From: Defluviitaleaceae bacterium
GTDB lineage: Bacteria > Bacillota > Clostridia > Lachnospirales > WRAX01
Length of the DNA: 64,000 nucleotides
NCBI GenBank assembly: GCA_009780415.1
Contig: WRAC01000008.1
Span: forward strand, 1 to 64,000
Reading direction: 5' to 3'
Below, piece by piece: positions 27,472 through 36,562 of this stretch (its first letter is position 1; each line of letters starts with the position of its first letter). The position numbers were made by a program, and so were the translations under genes. The notes below the pieces were generated by a model. That model did no database searches, was not told where the DNA came from, and was given only the letters and a program-made list of their open reading frames with translations.

Positions 27472-28322
27472 AATTCGTCCGCCATTTCGTTTATGGTTAA
27501 AATCCCCGGTTTTACGGGTAACCCGCACTCGGCAAGCCTTGCGCCAATCTCAGTAATCTGCGGCAAATTAAGGCCCAGCTCACGCAATAGGGGGCCGTGC
27601 AGAAAAACCTCCCCCGGCGTACCCTGCAGAACCGCCGCGCCTTTGTCCATCACAACCACCCTGTCAGCCATCACGGCTTCCTCCATATAATGGGTAATGA
27701 GGAGCACCGTCATGCCCTCCTGCCTGTTCAGCCGCGAAACCGCCGCCAAAACCTCGCGCCGCCCAATCGGGTCAAGCATAGCCGTAGGTTCGTCCAGGAT
27801 AATAATACGCGGCTTCATAGCCAGAACCCCGGCGATACAGACCCTTTGCTTCTGCCCGCCGGACAGGAAATGCGGCGAATGAAGGGCGTAATCGCCCATA
27901 CCGACAGTTGCCAGCGCCTCGTCAACCCGCGCGCGTATCTCAGCAGTCGGAACGCCCAGATTCTCCGGGCCGAAAGCCACATCCTCCTCCACAATCGTCG
28001 CGACGATCTGATTGTCGGGGTTTTGGAACACCATCCCGGCGGTTTGCCGGATATTCCATATATGTTCCTCGCCGGCAGTTGAATAACCCGAAACATTCAA
28101 TTGACCGGCGGATGGCGTCAACAAAGCGTTTATAAGCTTGGCGAAGGTTGATTTACCGGAGCCGTTCCTGCCCAGCACCGCCACAAACTCGCCTTCCCCA
28201 ATATCAAGCGAAAGCTCCCGGACAGCGGGCGCAAGGGTTTCCTCCGCCCCGTCCGCTCCGGCAATTCTATATGAAAAACAAACCTTGTCCGCTTCGATTA
28301 TTTTCAATTTTCCAATCCCCAC
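27447..28322 (-). CDS. ecfA1: energy-coupling factor transporter ATPase EcfA1
   Basis: ABC ATPase of 291 aa with Walker A GRNGSGKST (about 51), signature LSGGQKQRVCIAG and Walker B IIILDEPTAMLDP. The start written here is GTG at 28322, overlapping parE by 19 bases. A TTG at 28307 with GGGGA 9 bases upstream is a reasonable alternative. The first of three genes for the ECF energy module. Confidence 0.93.
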   Translation of the reverse strand: MGIGKLKIIEADKVCFSYRIAGADGAEETLAPAVRELSLDIGEGEFVAVLGRNGSGKSTFAKLINALLTPSAGQLNVSGYSTAGEEHIWNIRQTAGMVFQNPDNQIVATIVEEDVAFGPENLGVPTAEIRARVDEALATVGMGDYALHSPHFLSGGQKQRVCIAGVLAMKPRIIILDEPTAMLDPIGRREVLAAVSRLNRQEGMTVLLITHYMEEAVMADRVVVMDKGAAVLQGTPGEVFLHGPLLRELGLNLPQITEIGARLAECGLPVKPGILTINEMADELCSILNSK

Positions 28323-30277
28323 TCAACGTATCTGTGGCCGTTTTCCTCAATAAACGCCTTTCTCCCCCTCATATTGTCGCCCAGCAGCACGTCGAACATT
28401 TCCTGGGTTTTGACCGCGTCCGTGGGCCTGACCAAAATCAGCCGGCGGGTTTCGGGGTTCATGGTGGTGCGCCACATCATTTCAGGCTCGTTCTCGCCAA
28501 GGCCCTTTGAGCGCTGGATGTTAACCTTTCCGGAAAGCTTTTTTATAACCTGGTCGCGCTCCTTGTCCGAATAGGCGAAATACGTGTTTTTCCCCGATGT
28601 AATCTCATAAAGCGGGGACTCGGCGATAAAAACCTTGCCCGCCGGGATAAGCTGCGGCATCAGGCGGTAGATCATGGTCAAAATCAGCGCGCGTATCTGG
28701 AAGCCGTCCACATCCGCGTCCGTGCAGATTATCACACGGTTCCAGTTCAGCTTGTCCAAGTCAAATGAGTTCAAGTCCTTTGCGCCTTTGGCCTTAACCT
28801 CCACACCGCAGCCCAAGACCCTTATCAGATCCGTGATAATCTCATTCGCGAAAATCTTGTTGATATCGGCTTTAAGGCAGTTCAAAGGCTTCCCGCGCAC
28901 GGGCAGTACGGCCTGAAACTCCGCGTCGCGTCCCAGCTTACATGATGTGAGCGCGGAATCACCCTCCACGATGTATATCTCGCGGCGGTTAATGTCCTTT
29001 GTGCGGCAGTTTACGAACTTTTCCACGCGGTTTGCAAAGTCAACGCCGCTTGAAAGCTGTTTTTTCAGGTTTACGCGTGTTTTCTCCGCCGTTTCGCGGC
29101 TTCGTTTGTTTATCAGCATCTGCGCCGCTATTTTATCCGCCGCCGCTTTATTTTCGATAAAATAGACCTCAAGCTGCTTCTTTAAAAACTCGGTCAGGGC
29201 TTCCTGTATAAAACGGTTGTTTATGGCCTTTTTGGTCTGGTTCTCGTAACTCGTTATATTTGAAAAAGAGCTTGAAACGAGGATCAAACTGTCCTCAATA
29301 TCTGCAAACGTAAGCTTTTTTTCATCTTTCTTGTACAGATTATTATTTTTAAGCAAATTATCGACAGCGGCTAAAAACGCCGCTTTTACGGCTTTGTCAG
29401 GCGAACCGCCGTATTCCAGGAAGCTGGAGTTGTGGTAATACTCAATTTGGTTCACATCATTGGAAAAGCAAAACGCCAGCTCCGCTTTAAGGTTGTATTC
29501 CTGCTTATCCGCCCGGTCGCGCCCGCGGGTTTCAAACGCCATGCTGCATACCTGCGTCAAGGGGTTTTCGCCGGCCATTTCCTTTACATATCCCACAATG
29601 CCCTCGGGATACAGATAGGTAAAATCTTCGCCCGTTTTTTCGTCCGTGAATTCAAATGTAATGCCGGAGTTCACAATCGCCTGGCGTTTTAATGTGTCGG
29701 TAAAATAAGACTGCGGTACGTTAATATCGGTAAAGACCTCCAAATCGGGTTTCCAGCTAGTAATTGTCCCTGTATCCTTTTTATCATAAGGCGTTTTTAC
29801 CAGTCCGCCGATGTTTTGCCCTTTTATGAAGGACAGGGCGTACTTGTATCCGTCGCGGCGGCTTTCAACGCGCATGTATTCCGACGCGTACTGGGTAGCG
29901 CAGGCTCCCAAGCCGTTCAACCCTAGGCTGTACTGGTAATTCTCACCATCCGCGTTTTCGTATTTGCCCCCCGCGTAAAGCTCGCAATAAATAAGCTCCC
30001 AGTTAAAGCGGTCCTCGGCGGGGTTGTAATCCACAGGCACACCCCGCGCCCGGTCGATAACCGTGATGGCGTCGTCGGCATGGCGGATGACGCGTACCAG
30101 CTTGCCATGGCCTTCCCGCGCCTCGTCGATAGAGTTTGATATAATCTCGAAAATGCTGTGCTGGCAGCCCTCAACGCCGTCCGAACCAAATATGACCGAC
30201 GGGCGTAAACGCACGCGGTCCGCGCCTTTGAGCTGTTTAATGCTTTCATTTGTATATCCCGTTTTTTTTACCGGCAT
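28304..30277 (-). CDS. type IIA topoisomerase B subunit (ParE/GyrB)
   Basis: ATPase and Toprim subunit of 657 aa. N-terminal GHKL domain: SIFEIISNSIDEAREG carries the catalytic Glu/Asn, and the ATP-lid region has YSLGLNGLGA. The adenine-binding motif, usually D-x-G-R-G-x-P, reads DRARGVP (about 74). The Toprim motifs are EGDSALTS (about 437) and CTDADVDG (about 524). The sequence resembles the second GyrB-like protein of Lachnospiraceae, annotated as topoisomerase IV subunit B. No gyrA/parC partner lies in the window. The ribosome binding site is TAGGGGG. Confidence 0.88.
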   Translation of the reverse strand: MPVKKTGYTNESIKQLKGADRVRLRPSVIFGSDGVEGCQHSIFEIISNSIDEAREGHGKLVRVIRHADDAITVIDRARGVPVDYNPAEDRFNWELIYCELYAGGKYENADGENYQYSLGLNGLGACATQYASEYMRVESRRDGYKYALSFIKGQNIGGLVKTPYDKKDTGTITSWKPDLEVFTDINVPQSYFTDTLKRQAIVNSGITFEFTDEKTGEDFTYLYPEGIVGYVKEMAGENPLTQVCSMAFETRGRDRADKQEYNLKAELAFCFSNDVNQIEYYHNSSFLEYGGSPDKAVKAAFLAAVDNLLKNNNLYKKDEKKLTFADIEDSLILVSSSFSNITSYENQTKKAINNRFIQEALTEFLKKQLEVYFIENKAAADKIAAQMLINKRSRETAEKTRVNLKKQLSSGVDFANRVEKFVNCRTKDINRREIYIVEGDSALTSCKLGRDAEFQAVLPVRGKPLNCLKADINKIFANEIITDLIRVLGCGVEVKAKGAKDLNSFDLDKLNWNRVIICTDADVDGFQIRALILTMIYRLMPQLIPAGKVFIAESPLYEITSGKNTYFAYSDKERDQVIKKLSGKVNIQRSKGLGENEPEMMWRTTMNPETRRLILVRPTDAVKTQEMFDVLLGDNMRGRKAFIEENGHRYVEWGLEN

Positions 30278-30290
30278 GAATTGCCCCCTA

Positions 30291-31334
30291 TTAATAAATA
30301 ACCTTCGCTATCTTAATATTCGGTATTTTTTGCAAATTTAAAATGGTGCCGCCCTCAACCCTTACATAAGGCCGCAGCATGTCAAGATGGTTGATATAAA
30401 CGATTTCCCCCTGCCTGTTGTCCGAAAGCTCCACATGCGCTCCCATATAGATGTAGACGATGTTTTCAATGAACTTCTCAAGCATACTGTACCGGAAATG
30501 GTGAAATTTATCCCTGTGCATAATCTCCATCGCGACGAATGGGCACATGGCGTCGCGGTAGCTGCGTTTGGAAATCAACGCGTCGTAAACGTCAACAATA
30601 GCCAGCATGCTCCCAAACTCGGATATATTGTCCCATTTCTTGCCATTCGGATAACCCATGCCGTCCATGCGCTCATGATGCTCCGCTACCGCCAGTTTAA
30701 TCGTGTCCGATACCTTGCCCAGCTCAAGCAGCTCGCAGCCGTGCTCCACATGCTGTTTCATCGCCCCGTATTCGTCGTCGGTCAGCTTCCCCGGCTTTTC
30801 CAAAATATCCGAGTCAATGGTAAGCTTCCCGATATCATGGAGGCTCGACGCCACTATCATATCCTCTATTTCGCTTTTGTTCAGGTTCATCCACTTGCTG
30901 AACTCCGTAGTAAGCATGCTGACGCTTATACAATGCGAATATGTATACTCGTTCTTATCCTGCAGCAGCTGCAAGTACTGGTACAGGCTGCCCATATTCT
31001 CCGCAATGCCTATCGCGTCGTTTACCATCCCGATCAGCTCTTCCTTGCGGATTATACCGTCCCTGATTACGCTCATCAGTTCCGTCTCCAGCTGCTCTCT
31101 TCTGTGTTCGGCATCCCTGCTCATTATAACCTTCTTGCTTGCCTCGGAAGGGTTGCTGAAAACATACACCATCATGGCCCCGCTGACCATTATCCTTTTT
31201 ATCAGCGAAGTCGTTATCACGGTATTCGCGCGCACGATGACGGAGCCATGGACGCTTTCCACGTCAATGGCTGCCACCATGCCCGGCTTTAAATTTTCAG
31301 GCAAAACCCTTACTGCGCTTCCCGTATATGTCAT
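30291..31334 (-). CDS. HD-GYP domain phosphodiesterase (cyclic di-GMP hydrolysis)
   Basis: Protein of 347 aa. The N-terminal 80 residues form a small domain without a clear family. The HD-GYP domain spans about 125-305, with SLHDIGK (about 164), HVEHG, AEHHERMDGMGYP (about 215-226) and DVYDAL. All metal ligands that I can identify are present, so cyclic di-GMP phosphodiesterase activity is likely. The C-terminal 50 residues (GEIVYINHLDMLRPYV) are seen in related clostridial proteins. It is cytosolic with no membrane segment, and lies between aspS and parE. Confidence 0.87.
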   Translation of the reverse strand: MTYTGSAVRVLPENLKPGMVAAIDVESVHGSVIVRANTVITTSLIKRIMVSGAMMVYVFSNPSEASKKVIMSRDAEHRREQLETELMSVIRDGIIRKEELIGMVNDAIGIAENMGSLYQYLQLLQDKNEYTYSHCISVSMLTTEFSKWMNLNKSEIEDMIVASSLHDIGKLTIDSDILEKPGKLTDDEYGAMKQHVEHGCELLELGKVSDTIKLAVAEHHERMDGMGYPNGKKWDNISEFGSMLAIVDVYDALISKRSYRDAMCPFVAMEIMHRDKFHHFRYSMLEKFIENIVYIYMGAHVELSDNRQGEIVYINHLDMLRPYVRVEGGTILNLQKIPNIKIAKVIY

Positions 31335-31388
31335 ATGAGCATCTTAAACCTTCCTGAGATTAGGTTATTTCAGGCGATCCAAAGGGTT

Positions 31389-33170
31389 CTAACTTTTAAT
31401 TTTTATGCTCAATTCGTTCAGCTGTTTCTCCGAAACAGTATTCGGCGCGTCGGTAAGCAGGCAATACTGCTCCTTTGTTTTGGGGAAAGCGATAACCTCG
31501 CGGATATTCTCCTCCCCGCACATCAGCATCACCACACGGTCAAGGCCGAACGCGATACCGCCGTGGGGCGGCGCGCCGAAACGGAAAGCCTCAAGCATAT
31601 GCCCAAAACGGGCGGTTATTTCGTCGTCGGACAAGCCCAGCGTGCGGAACATTTTCTTCTGCACCTCCGGCTGGTGGATACGAACGCTGCCGCCGCCCAG
31701 CTCCAAGCCGTTCAGCACTATATCGTAAGCCTTTGCCCGTATTTTTCCCGGGTTTGTTTCAAACATATGCAAATCACATTCCAGCGGGCTTGTGAAGGGG
31801 TGATGCACGGCGTTCCATTTGCCGCTTTCCTCATCCAGCTCAAGCAGCGGCATTTCCGTAACCCACACGAACCTGTTGACATCCCGCGGGATAATATCCA
31901 TACGGCGCGCCACTTCGCACCTAAGATTCCCCAGCGCGTCAAGCACAATGCCGTCCCTGCCCGCGCACATGCAGATCAAGTCTCCCGGTTCAGCGTTAAA
32001 AGCGGCTGTGACAGCTCTAAGCTGCTCCGGGGAAAGGAATTTTGACAAACTGGTTTTGACCTCGCCGTTTTCATCGATTGCTATAAACATCAAGCCCTTG
32101 GCTTTAAAGGTTTTTACGTATTCCTGAAGCGCATCCTGCTGTTTGCGCGGCATGTTTGCGCAGCCCGCGGCGTTTATGCCGCGAACGCTGTGTTTCTCCG
32201 CTTCGGCGGATTTAAATACTTCAAATTCGGTGCCTGTGGTCAGATGGCTTATATTAACAATCTCCATGCCAAAGCGCAGGTCGGGCTTGTCGGAACCAAA
32301 ACGCTCCATTGCTTCGGCGTAAGGCATACGCTGTATGGGTAACTCTACGTCAATACCGGCGGCTTTTTTGAATACATGCTTCAACATGCGCTCCGTCACG
32401 TCCAGCACGTCGTCCGTATCCACAAAGCTTAACTCCACGTCAAGCTGGGTAAATTCGGGCTGGCGGTCGGCACGGTTGTCCTCGTCGCGGAAGCAGCGGA
32501 CAATCTGGAAGTATTTGTCAAACCCGCCGACCATCAGAAGCTGTTTAAACTGCTGGGGCGATTGGGGCAGAACGTAAAAATTACCCGGGAAAATGCGGCT
32601 GGGCACTACATACTCCTTTGCGCCCTCGGGCGTGCCTTTGTTTAAATACGGCGTTTCCACCTCAATAAAACCCTCGTTTGAATAAAATTCACGCATGGCT
32701 TGGCAGGTTTTATGCCGGATAAGGAATTTGCGCTGCATTTCCGGCCTGCGCATGTCGATATAGCGGTATTTAAGACGCATCTCGTTCCCTACGCCTTCGG
32801 CGGCTACCTGAAACGGCGGCGTGTCGGCTTCGTTCAAAATGCGCAATTCTTCAGCCGCGATTTCGATTTTGCCCGTCTCCATTTGGCGGTTTATATCCTT
32901 TTCCGCGCGAAGGCGGACTTTGCCCGTTACGGCGATAACGTACTCGCCCTTAACGGCTTTCGCCTTGGCAAAAATGTCGGCAGTTGTTTCATTTTCGTCA
33001 AAAGCAAGCTGTAAAAGCCCCGTCCGGTCCCTTAGCGCGATAAATATTAACTGCCCAAGCTTGCGCGTATTATGCGCCCAGCCCATGACCGTTACCGTTT
33101 GCCCGTTCATATTTTCATTCAGCTCGGCGCACATATGCGTGCGCTTTAAGCCTGTTATTGTTTCACCCAT
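31389..33170 (-). CDS. aspS: aspartyl-tRNA synthetase
   Basis: Class II synthetase of 593 aa in the bacterial form with the GAD insertion (about 290-420). Motif 2 is in FRDEDNRADRQPEFTQLD (about 218-235) and motif 3 in GIAFGLDRVVML (about 548). The N-terminal OB-fold binds the anticodon. It begins 3 bases after hisS; hisS-aspS adjacency is a standard Firmicutes arrangement, although no T-box leader is seen because the genes sit inside a long operon. Confidence 0.97.
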   Translation of the reverse strand: MGETITGLKRTHMCAELNENMNGQTVTVMGWAHNTRKLGQLIFIALRDRTGLLQLAFDENETTADIFAKAKAVKGEYVIAVTGKVRLRAEKDINRQMETGKIEIAAEELRILNEADTPPFQVAAEGVGNEMRLKYRYIDMRRPEMQRKFLIRHKTCQAMREFYSNEGFIEVETPYLNKGTPEGAKEYVVPSRIFPGNFYVLPQSPQQFKQLLMVGGFDKYFQIVRCFRDEDNRADRQPEFTQLDVELSFVDTDDVLDVTERMLKHVFKKAAGIDVELPIQRMPYAEAMERFGSDKPDLRFGMEIVNISHLTTGTEFEVFKSAEAEKHSVRGINAAGCANMPRKQQDALQEYVKTFKAKGLMFIAIDENGEVKTSLSKFLSPEQLRAVTAAFNAEPGDLICMCAGRDGIVLDALGNLRCEVARRMDIIPRDVNRFVWVTEMPLLELDEESGKWNAVHHPFTSPLECDLHMFETNPGKIRAKAYDIVLNGLELGGGSVRIHQPEVQKKMFRTLGLSDDEITARFGHMLEAFRFGAPPHGGIAFGLDRVVMLMCGEENIREVIAFPKTKEQYCLLTDAPNTVSEKQLNELSIKIKS

Positions 33171-33172
33171 TT

Positions 33173-34441
33173 TTAGGCCTCCTTATATAACCTCACGAAA
33201 TATTCCGATAGATTACTTAGGGATTGTACCTCGGAGCCGCCTTTACGCATATCCCGGACTTCGACCGAATCGTTTTCGATTTCGCCGTCGCCTATGACTA
33301 TTGCATAAGCCGCCCCAAGCTTATCCGCGTACTTCATTTGCGCCTTAACGCTCCGCCCAAGTAAATCAAATTCAGCCGGAATGCCGTTTTTACGCAAATT
33401 CTGAACTAATTTCACGGCTTCGTCACGCCCGCGCCCGCCGATAAACCCGGCGAACACAGGCCGTATATCAATATCGGACAGCTTTACACCCTGCCCTTCC
33501 AAAATAATCAACAGCCGTTCCAGTCCCATGCCAAAGCCCACAGCCGCCGTATCCGGCCCGCCGCAGTCCTTCATAAGGCCGTCATAGCGCCCGCCGCCAA
33601 GCAGCGAATCCTGCGCCCCCAAGTCAGTTGACTTAAACTCGAAAACCGTGCGGGTGTAATAATCCAGCCCGCGAACAAGGCGTTCCGACACAATATAGTC
33701 AATGCCCAGCAAATCAAGGTTCCTTTTTACGCCCTCGAAATGATTTCCGCATTCCTCATCCATAATGTCAACGGACAACGGCGCGTTCGCCACAAGCCCC
33801 GCGCATTCGGCGTTTTTGCAATCCAATACGCGCAGCGGGTTTTTCTCAAACCGTCCCCGGCAAATGGGGCAAAGTTTTTCCAGATTATCGCCCAAGAACA
33901 TTTTCAGCGCGGCATTGTAAGCGGCCCGGCAATCCTTGCAGCCCAAGCTGTTTATATGCGGGACGGCGCCTTTTATGCCGATCCGCTCAAGAAGCGCGGA
34001 GGCTACGGAGATAACCTCCGCCTCGCATTCCGGCCCCGCCGCGCCGAAATACTCCACGCCGAATTGGTGATGCTGCCTGAAACGCCCTTTTTGCGGTTTT
34101 TCCGCGCGGAACACGGGCATGATGTAATACAGCTTTAACGGCATTGGAAGCGAAGCCATGCCGTTTTCAATAAACGCCCGCGCCACATTTGCCGTGCCCT
34201 CAGGACGCAGGGCAAACAGCCTGTCTCCCGCGTCTTTGAAGGTAAACATCTCCTTCTGCACAATGTCGGTGGTTTCGCCGACCCCGCGCCGGAACAGCTC
34301 CGCGTACTCATACATGGGCGTACGTATCTCATTTATAAGGAATCCTGCGCACAGCTCCCGGATAATATCCTCGATTGCCTGCCATTCCAAAATCTGCTCC
34401 CCGAAAAAATCACTCGTGCCTTTCGGCCTTGAAAACGCCAT
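33173..34441 (-). CDS. hisS: histidyl-tRNA synthetase
   Basis: Class II synthetase of 422 aa. Motif 2 corresponds to FRAEKPQKGRFRQHHQFG (about 114), the HisRS-specific LVRGLDYYTRTVFEF (about 261) is complete, and GFGMGLERLLI is motif 3. The start overlaps the hemZ stop by one base (TAATG), so the genes are translationally coupled. Confidence 0.97.
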   Translation of the reverse strand: MAFSRPKGTSDFFGEQILEWQAIEDIIRELCAGFLINEIRTPMYEYAELFRRGVGETTDIVQKEMFTFKDAGDRLFALRPEGTANVARAFIENGMASLPMPLKLYYIMPVFRAEKPQKGRFRQHHQFGVEYFGAAGPECEAEVISVASALLERIGIKGAVPHINSLGCKDCRAAYNAALKMFLGDNLEKLCPICRGRFEKNPLRVLDCKNAECAGLVANAPLSVDIMDEECGNHFEGVKRNLDLLGIDYIVSERLVRGLDYYTRTVFEFKSTDLGAQDSLLGGGRYDGLMKDCGGPDTAAVGFGMGLERLLIILEGQGVKLSDIDIRPVFAGFIGGRGRDEAVKLVQNLRKNGIPAEFDLLGRSVKAQMKYADKLGAAYAIVIGDGEIENDSVEVRDMRKGGSEVQSLSNLSEYFVRLYKEA

Positions 34442-35856
34442 TAAAGCTCCTTCTTTCTCATAATCATTTCATCGACGCGTTCTATATATTCATTGAGGTT
34501 TTTTACGTTAAAAGCCCGTTTTATCAGCTTCGCCTCCGGGTAAAACAGTTTTGTAACCGCGCCTGCCCCGGCCGCGTATACGCTTCTGGCCTCGGTCATG
34601 GTCATATGGTTATAGATGCTTTGAAACCCGGGCTTTGCGTAACCCACATTCTCAAAATTACCCACCATGTTCTTCTGTCTGTACATATAATATGGACGAA
34701 GCCCCATATCGCGGCAGGTTTTGCTTGAAATATCAAGCATTTCCTCGATCATTCCGGTATCCAGCCCAGCTCCGCCGTATCTCCCGTGGGAATGGTTAAA
34801 ATCCGACGCGCGTTTGATCGCGAGTGTGTGGACGGTCAGTGATTCCGGCTTGAGCTTTTCCAGCTCGCGGAAGGTGCGCTCCGTGTCGTCCGGGGTTTCG
34901 CCCGGTAAGCCAAGTATAACATCACAGTTCACATTCGTAAACCCCAACCCGCGCGCCATCTCATAGCAACGTATAAAATCCGCCGCTGTGTGTAATCTGC
35001 CCGCGCGTTTAAGTGTTTCGTCGTTCATTGTCTGGGGATTTATAGCCAGGCGCGTAACTCCGTATTCCTTTAGAATCGCCAGTTTTTCGGAGGTTATGCT
35101 GTCCGGGCGGCCCGCTTCGACGGTCAGTTCCGCATTTTGCGGGCGGGACGCCCGCGCTCCCAGGGAACTCACCAATTTCATTAATTCATGCAGCATATCC
35201 GCTTCCAGAGCCGTGGGCGTACCGCCGCCGATATATATGGCGGTAATCTTTCTTCTTGACAGCTTTTCCCGTAAAAAAACGATTTCCTTGGAAAGCGCTT
35301 GAAAATAAGCTTCTCGCAGTTTTCCGTGCCGCTCCAGCGGATACGACGCAAACGAACAATAACCGCAGCGTGACGGGCAAAACGGGATGCCGATATATAT
35401 GCCGATATCGTCCTGCCCCGAATCCCGCAAGAATTCCAACTCGGCTTCGGAAACCTCGGAGCAAAGCGCGATTTTATCGTCCCGGACCAAATACGCGTCC
35501 CGTAAGTACACCGGCGATTGTCCTTGTGTGATGATTTTCGCCGGCCTGACCCCGGTTAGTGTTCCCCAAGGCGGCCTGTAGCCCGTCACTTCGGCCAAAG
35601 CGTGAAAAATTGAGGCAGCGGCGGCTTGGGTGCGTGATTTTTTTTCCGGTGTAATAGGTATGGCTTTTTCGATGCTTACAACATTTCCGTCTTTATATAT
35701 ATGCGCCTCAAAACCGCCGTTTTGGAAGATGCTTACGACACAAGCGCCCTCATCGGGAGGCATCTCCAAACGTTTATACCCCTCATTAGGGAAAAAAACC
35801 TGGATCACCGTCTGCACGGCATGTTCAAGACCGTGGCCTTTTAAAACAAAGTCCAT
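34441..35856 (-). CDS. hemZ: radical SAM coproporphyrinogen III dehydrogenase-like protein HemZ
   Basis: Protein of 471 aa. An N-terminal region of about 150 residues specific to HemZ precedes the radical SAM core. The cluster motif CPSRCGYCSF lies at about 161-168, and GGGTPTALE is the SAM-binding part. Oxygen-independent oxidative decarboxylation of coproporphyrinogen is the family annotation. Residues about 230-239 (LGARASRPQ) are encoded by an inserted GC-rich dispersed repeat, in frame and in a variable loop before VEAGRPDSIT. It overlaps the upstream hydrolase gene and downstream hisS by one base each. Confidence 0.9.
   Translation of the reverse strand: MDFVLKGHGLEHAVQTVIQVFFPNEGYKRLEMPPDEGACVVSIFQNGGFEAHIYKDGNVVSIEKAIPITPEKKSRTQAAAASIFHALAEVTGYRPPWGTLTGVRPAKIITQGQSPVYLRDAYLVRDDKIALCSEVSEAELEFLRDSGQDDIGIYIGIPFCPSRCGYCSFASYPLERHGKLREAYFQALSKEIVFLREKLSRRKITAIYIGGGTPTALEADMLHELMKLVSSLGARASRPQNAELTVEAGRPDSITSEKLAILKEYGVTRLAINPQTMNDETLKRAGRLHTAADFIRCYEMARGLGFTNVNCDVILGLPGETPDDTERTFRELEKLKPESLTVHTLAIKRASDFNHSHGRYGGAGLDTGMIEEMLDISSKTCRDMGLRPYYMYRQKNMVGNFENVGYAKPGFQSIYNHMTMTEARSVYAAGAGAVTKLFYPEAKLIKRAFNVKNLNEYIERVDEMIMRKKEL
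35138..35164 (+). repeat. GC-rich palindromic dispersed repeat, copy 2 (inside hemZ)
   Basis: Identical over 27 bases to the copy at 57949 and over 24 bases to the copy at 19451. The minus strand of this copy is translated within HemZ without shifting the frame. Confidence 0.8.
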
Positions 35857-36473
35857 TATCTTACAAATGCGTTATGCGTTTTTTCGTGTTCTATTGTGGT
35901 TTCGCTCATGTGCCCCGGGAGGACGCGGATGTTTCCGGGCAGTGTGTACAGTTTTTCTTTTATTGAGGCGAACAAAACGTCGCCGTTGCCTGTGTGCAGA
36001 TCGTGGCGGCCTACGCTTCCGAGAAACAGCGTGTCGCCCGAGAAAAGCAAGCCCTCGTCCTCCGCGTAGAAACAGCATGACCCGGCGGTGTGGCCCGGCG
36101 TATGGATACAGCGGAGCTTACTTCCGCCGACCTCTATGATATCGCCGTCTTTAAGGAATTTATCAAGCTGTAGCGGAGCGGAGGCGTAACTCTGCCGCGG
36201 GTCGAGCAGCAGCTTCTCTTCCGCCTCATGAGCCAAAACCGGCGCTAAGCATTCCCGCCGCAGTTCTTCAACCGCGCCCGTGTGGTCGTAATGCCCGTGG
36301 GTCAAAAGAATATGCGAAACGGTTAAGTTTTTGTTTTTTAATAATTCCGCAATTTTATCCGCATCGCCGCCAGGATCTATAATAGCGGCCTTTCCGTTTT
36401 CTGCGTCAAAAAAAATATAGGCGTTTTCCTGAATAAAACCGGCAGCAACTGTTATAAACCCCAATTTTATCAC
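35856..36473 (-). CDS. metallo-beta-lactamase fold hydrolase (glyoxalase II-like)
   Basis: Protein of 205 aa with the zinc motif THGHYDHTGAV (about 59), downstream ligands in HTPGHTAGS and the terminal histidine in LPGHMSETT. The family hydrolyses thioesters such as S-lactoylglutathione analogues, but substrate is unknown here. The start is GTG at 36473; a TTG at 36464 with AAAGGTGA upstream is an alternative. Rel, this hydrolase, HemZ and HisS follow one another in many Clostridia. Confidence 0.88.
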   Translation of the reverse strand: MIKLGFITVAAGFIQENAYIFFDAENGKAAIIDPGGDADKIAELLKNKNLTVSHILLTHGHYDHTGAVEELRRECLAPVLAHEAEEKLLLDPRQSYASAPLQLDKFLKDGDIIEVGGSKLRCIHTPGHTAGSCCFYAEDEGLLFSGDTLFLGSVGRHDLHTGNGDVLFASIKEKLYTLPGNIRVLPGHMSETTIEHEKTHNAFVR

Positions 36474-36562
36474 CTTTCTTTATTGTTTCATATAGCTTAG
36501 TATATTTTCACCCAATGTTCTTGCTTGCTTCAAGTTTCGGGTCTGGCTAAAAATAACGCCGG

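Noticed and set aside
30387-31292. Long open frame (301 aa) on the plus strand inside the HD-GYP gene
   Set aside because: Antisense to a clear HD-GYP domain; no independent support.
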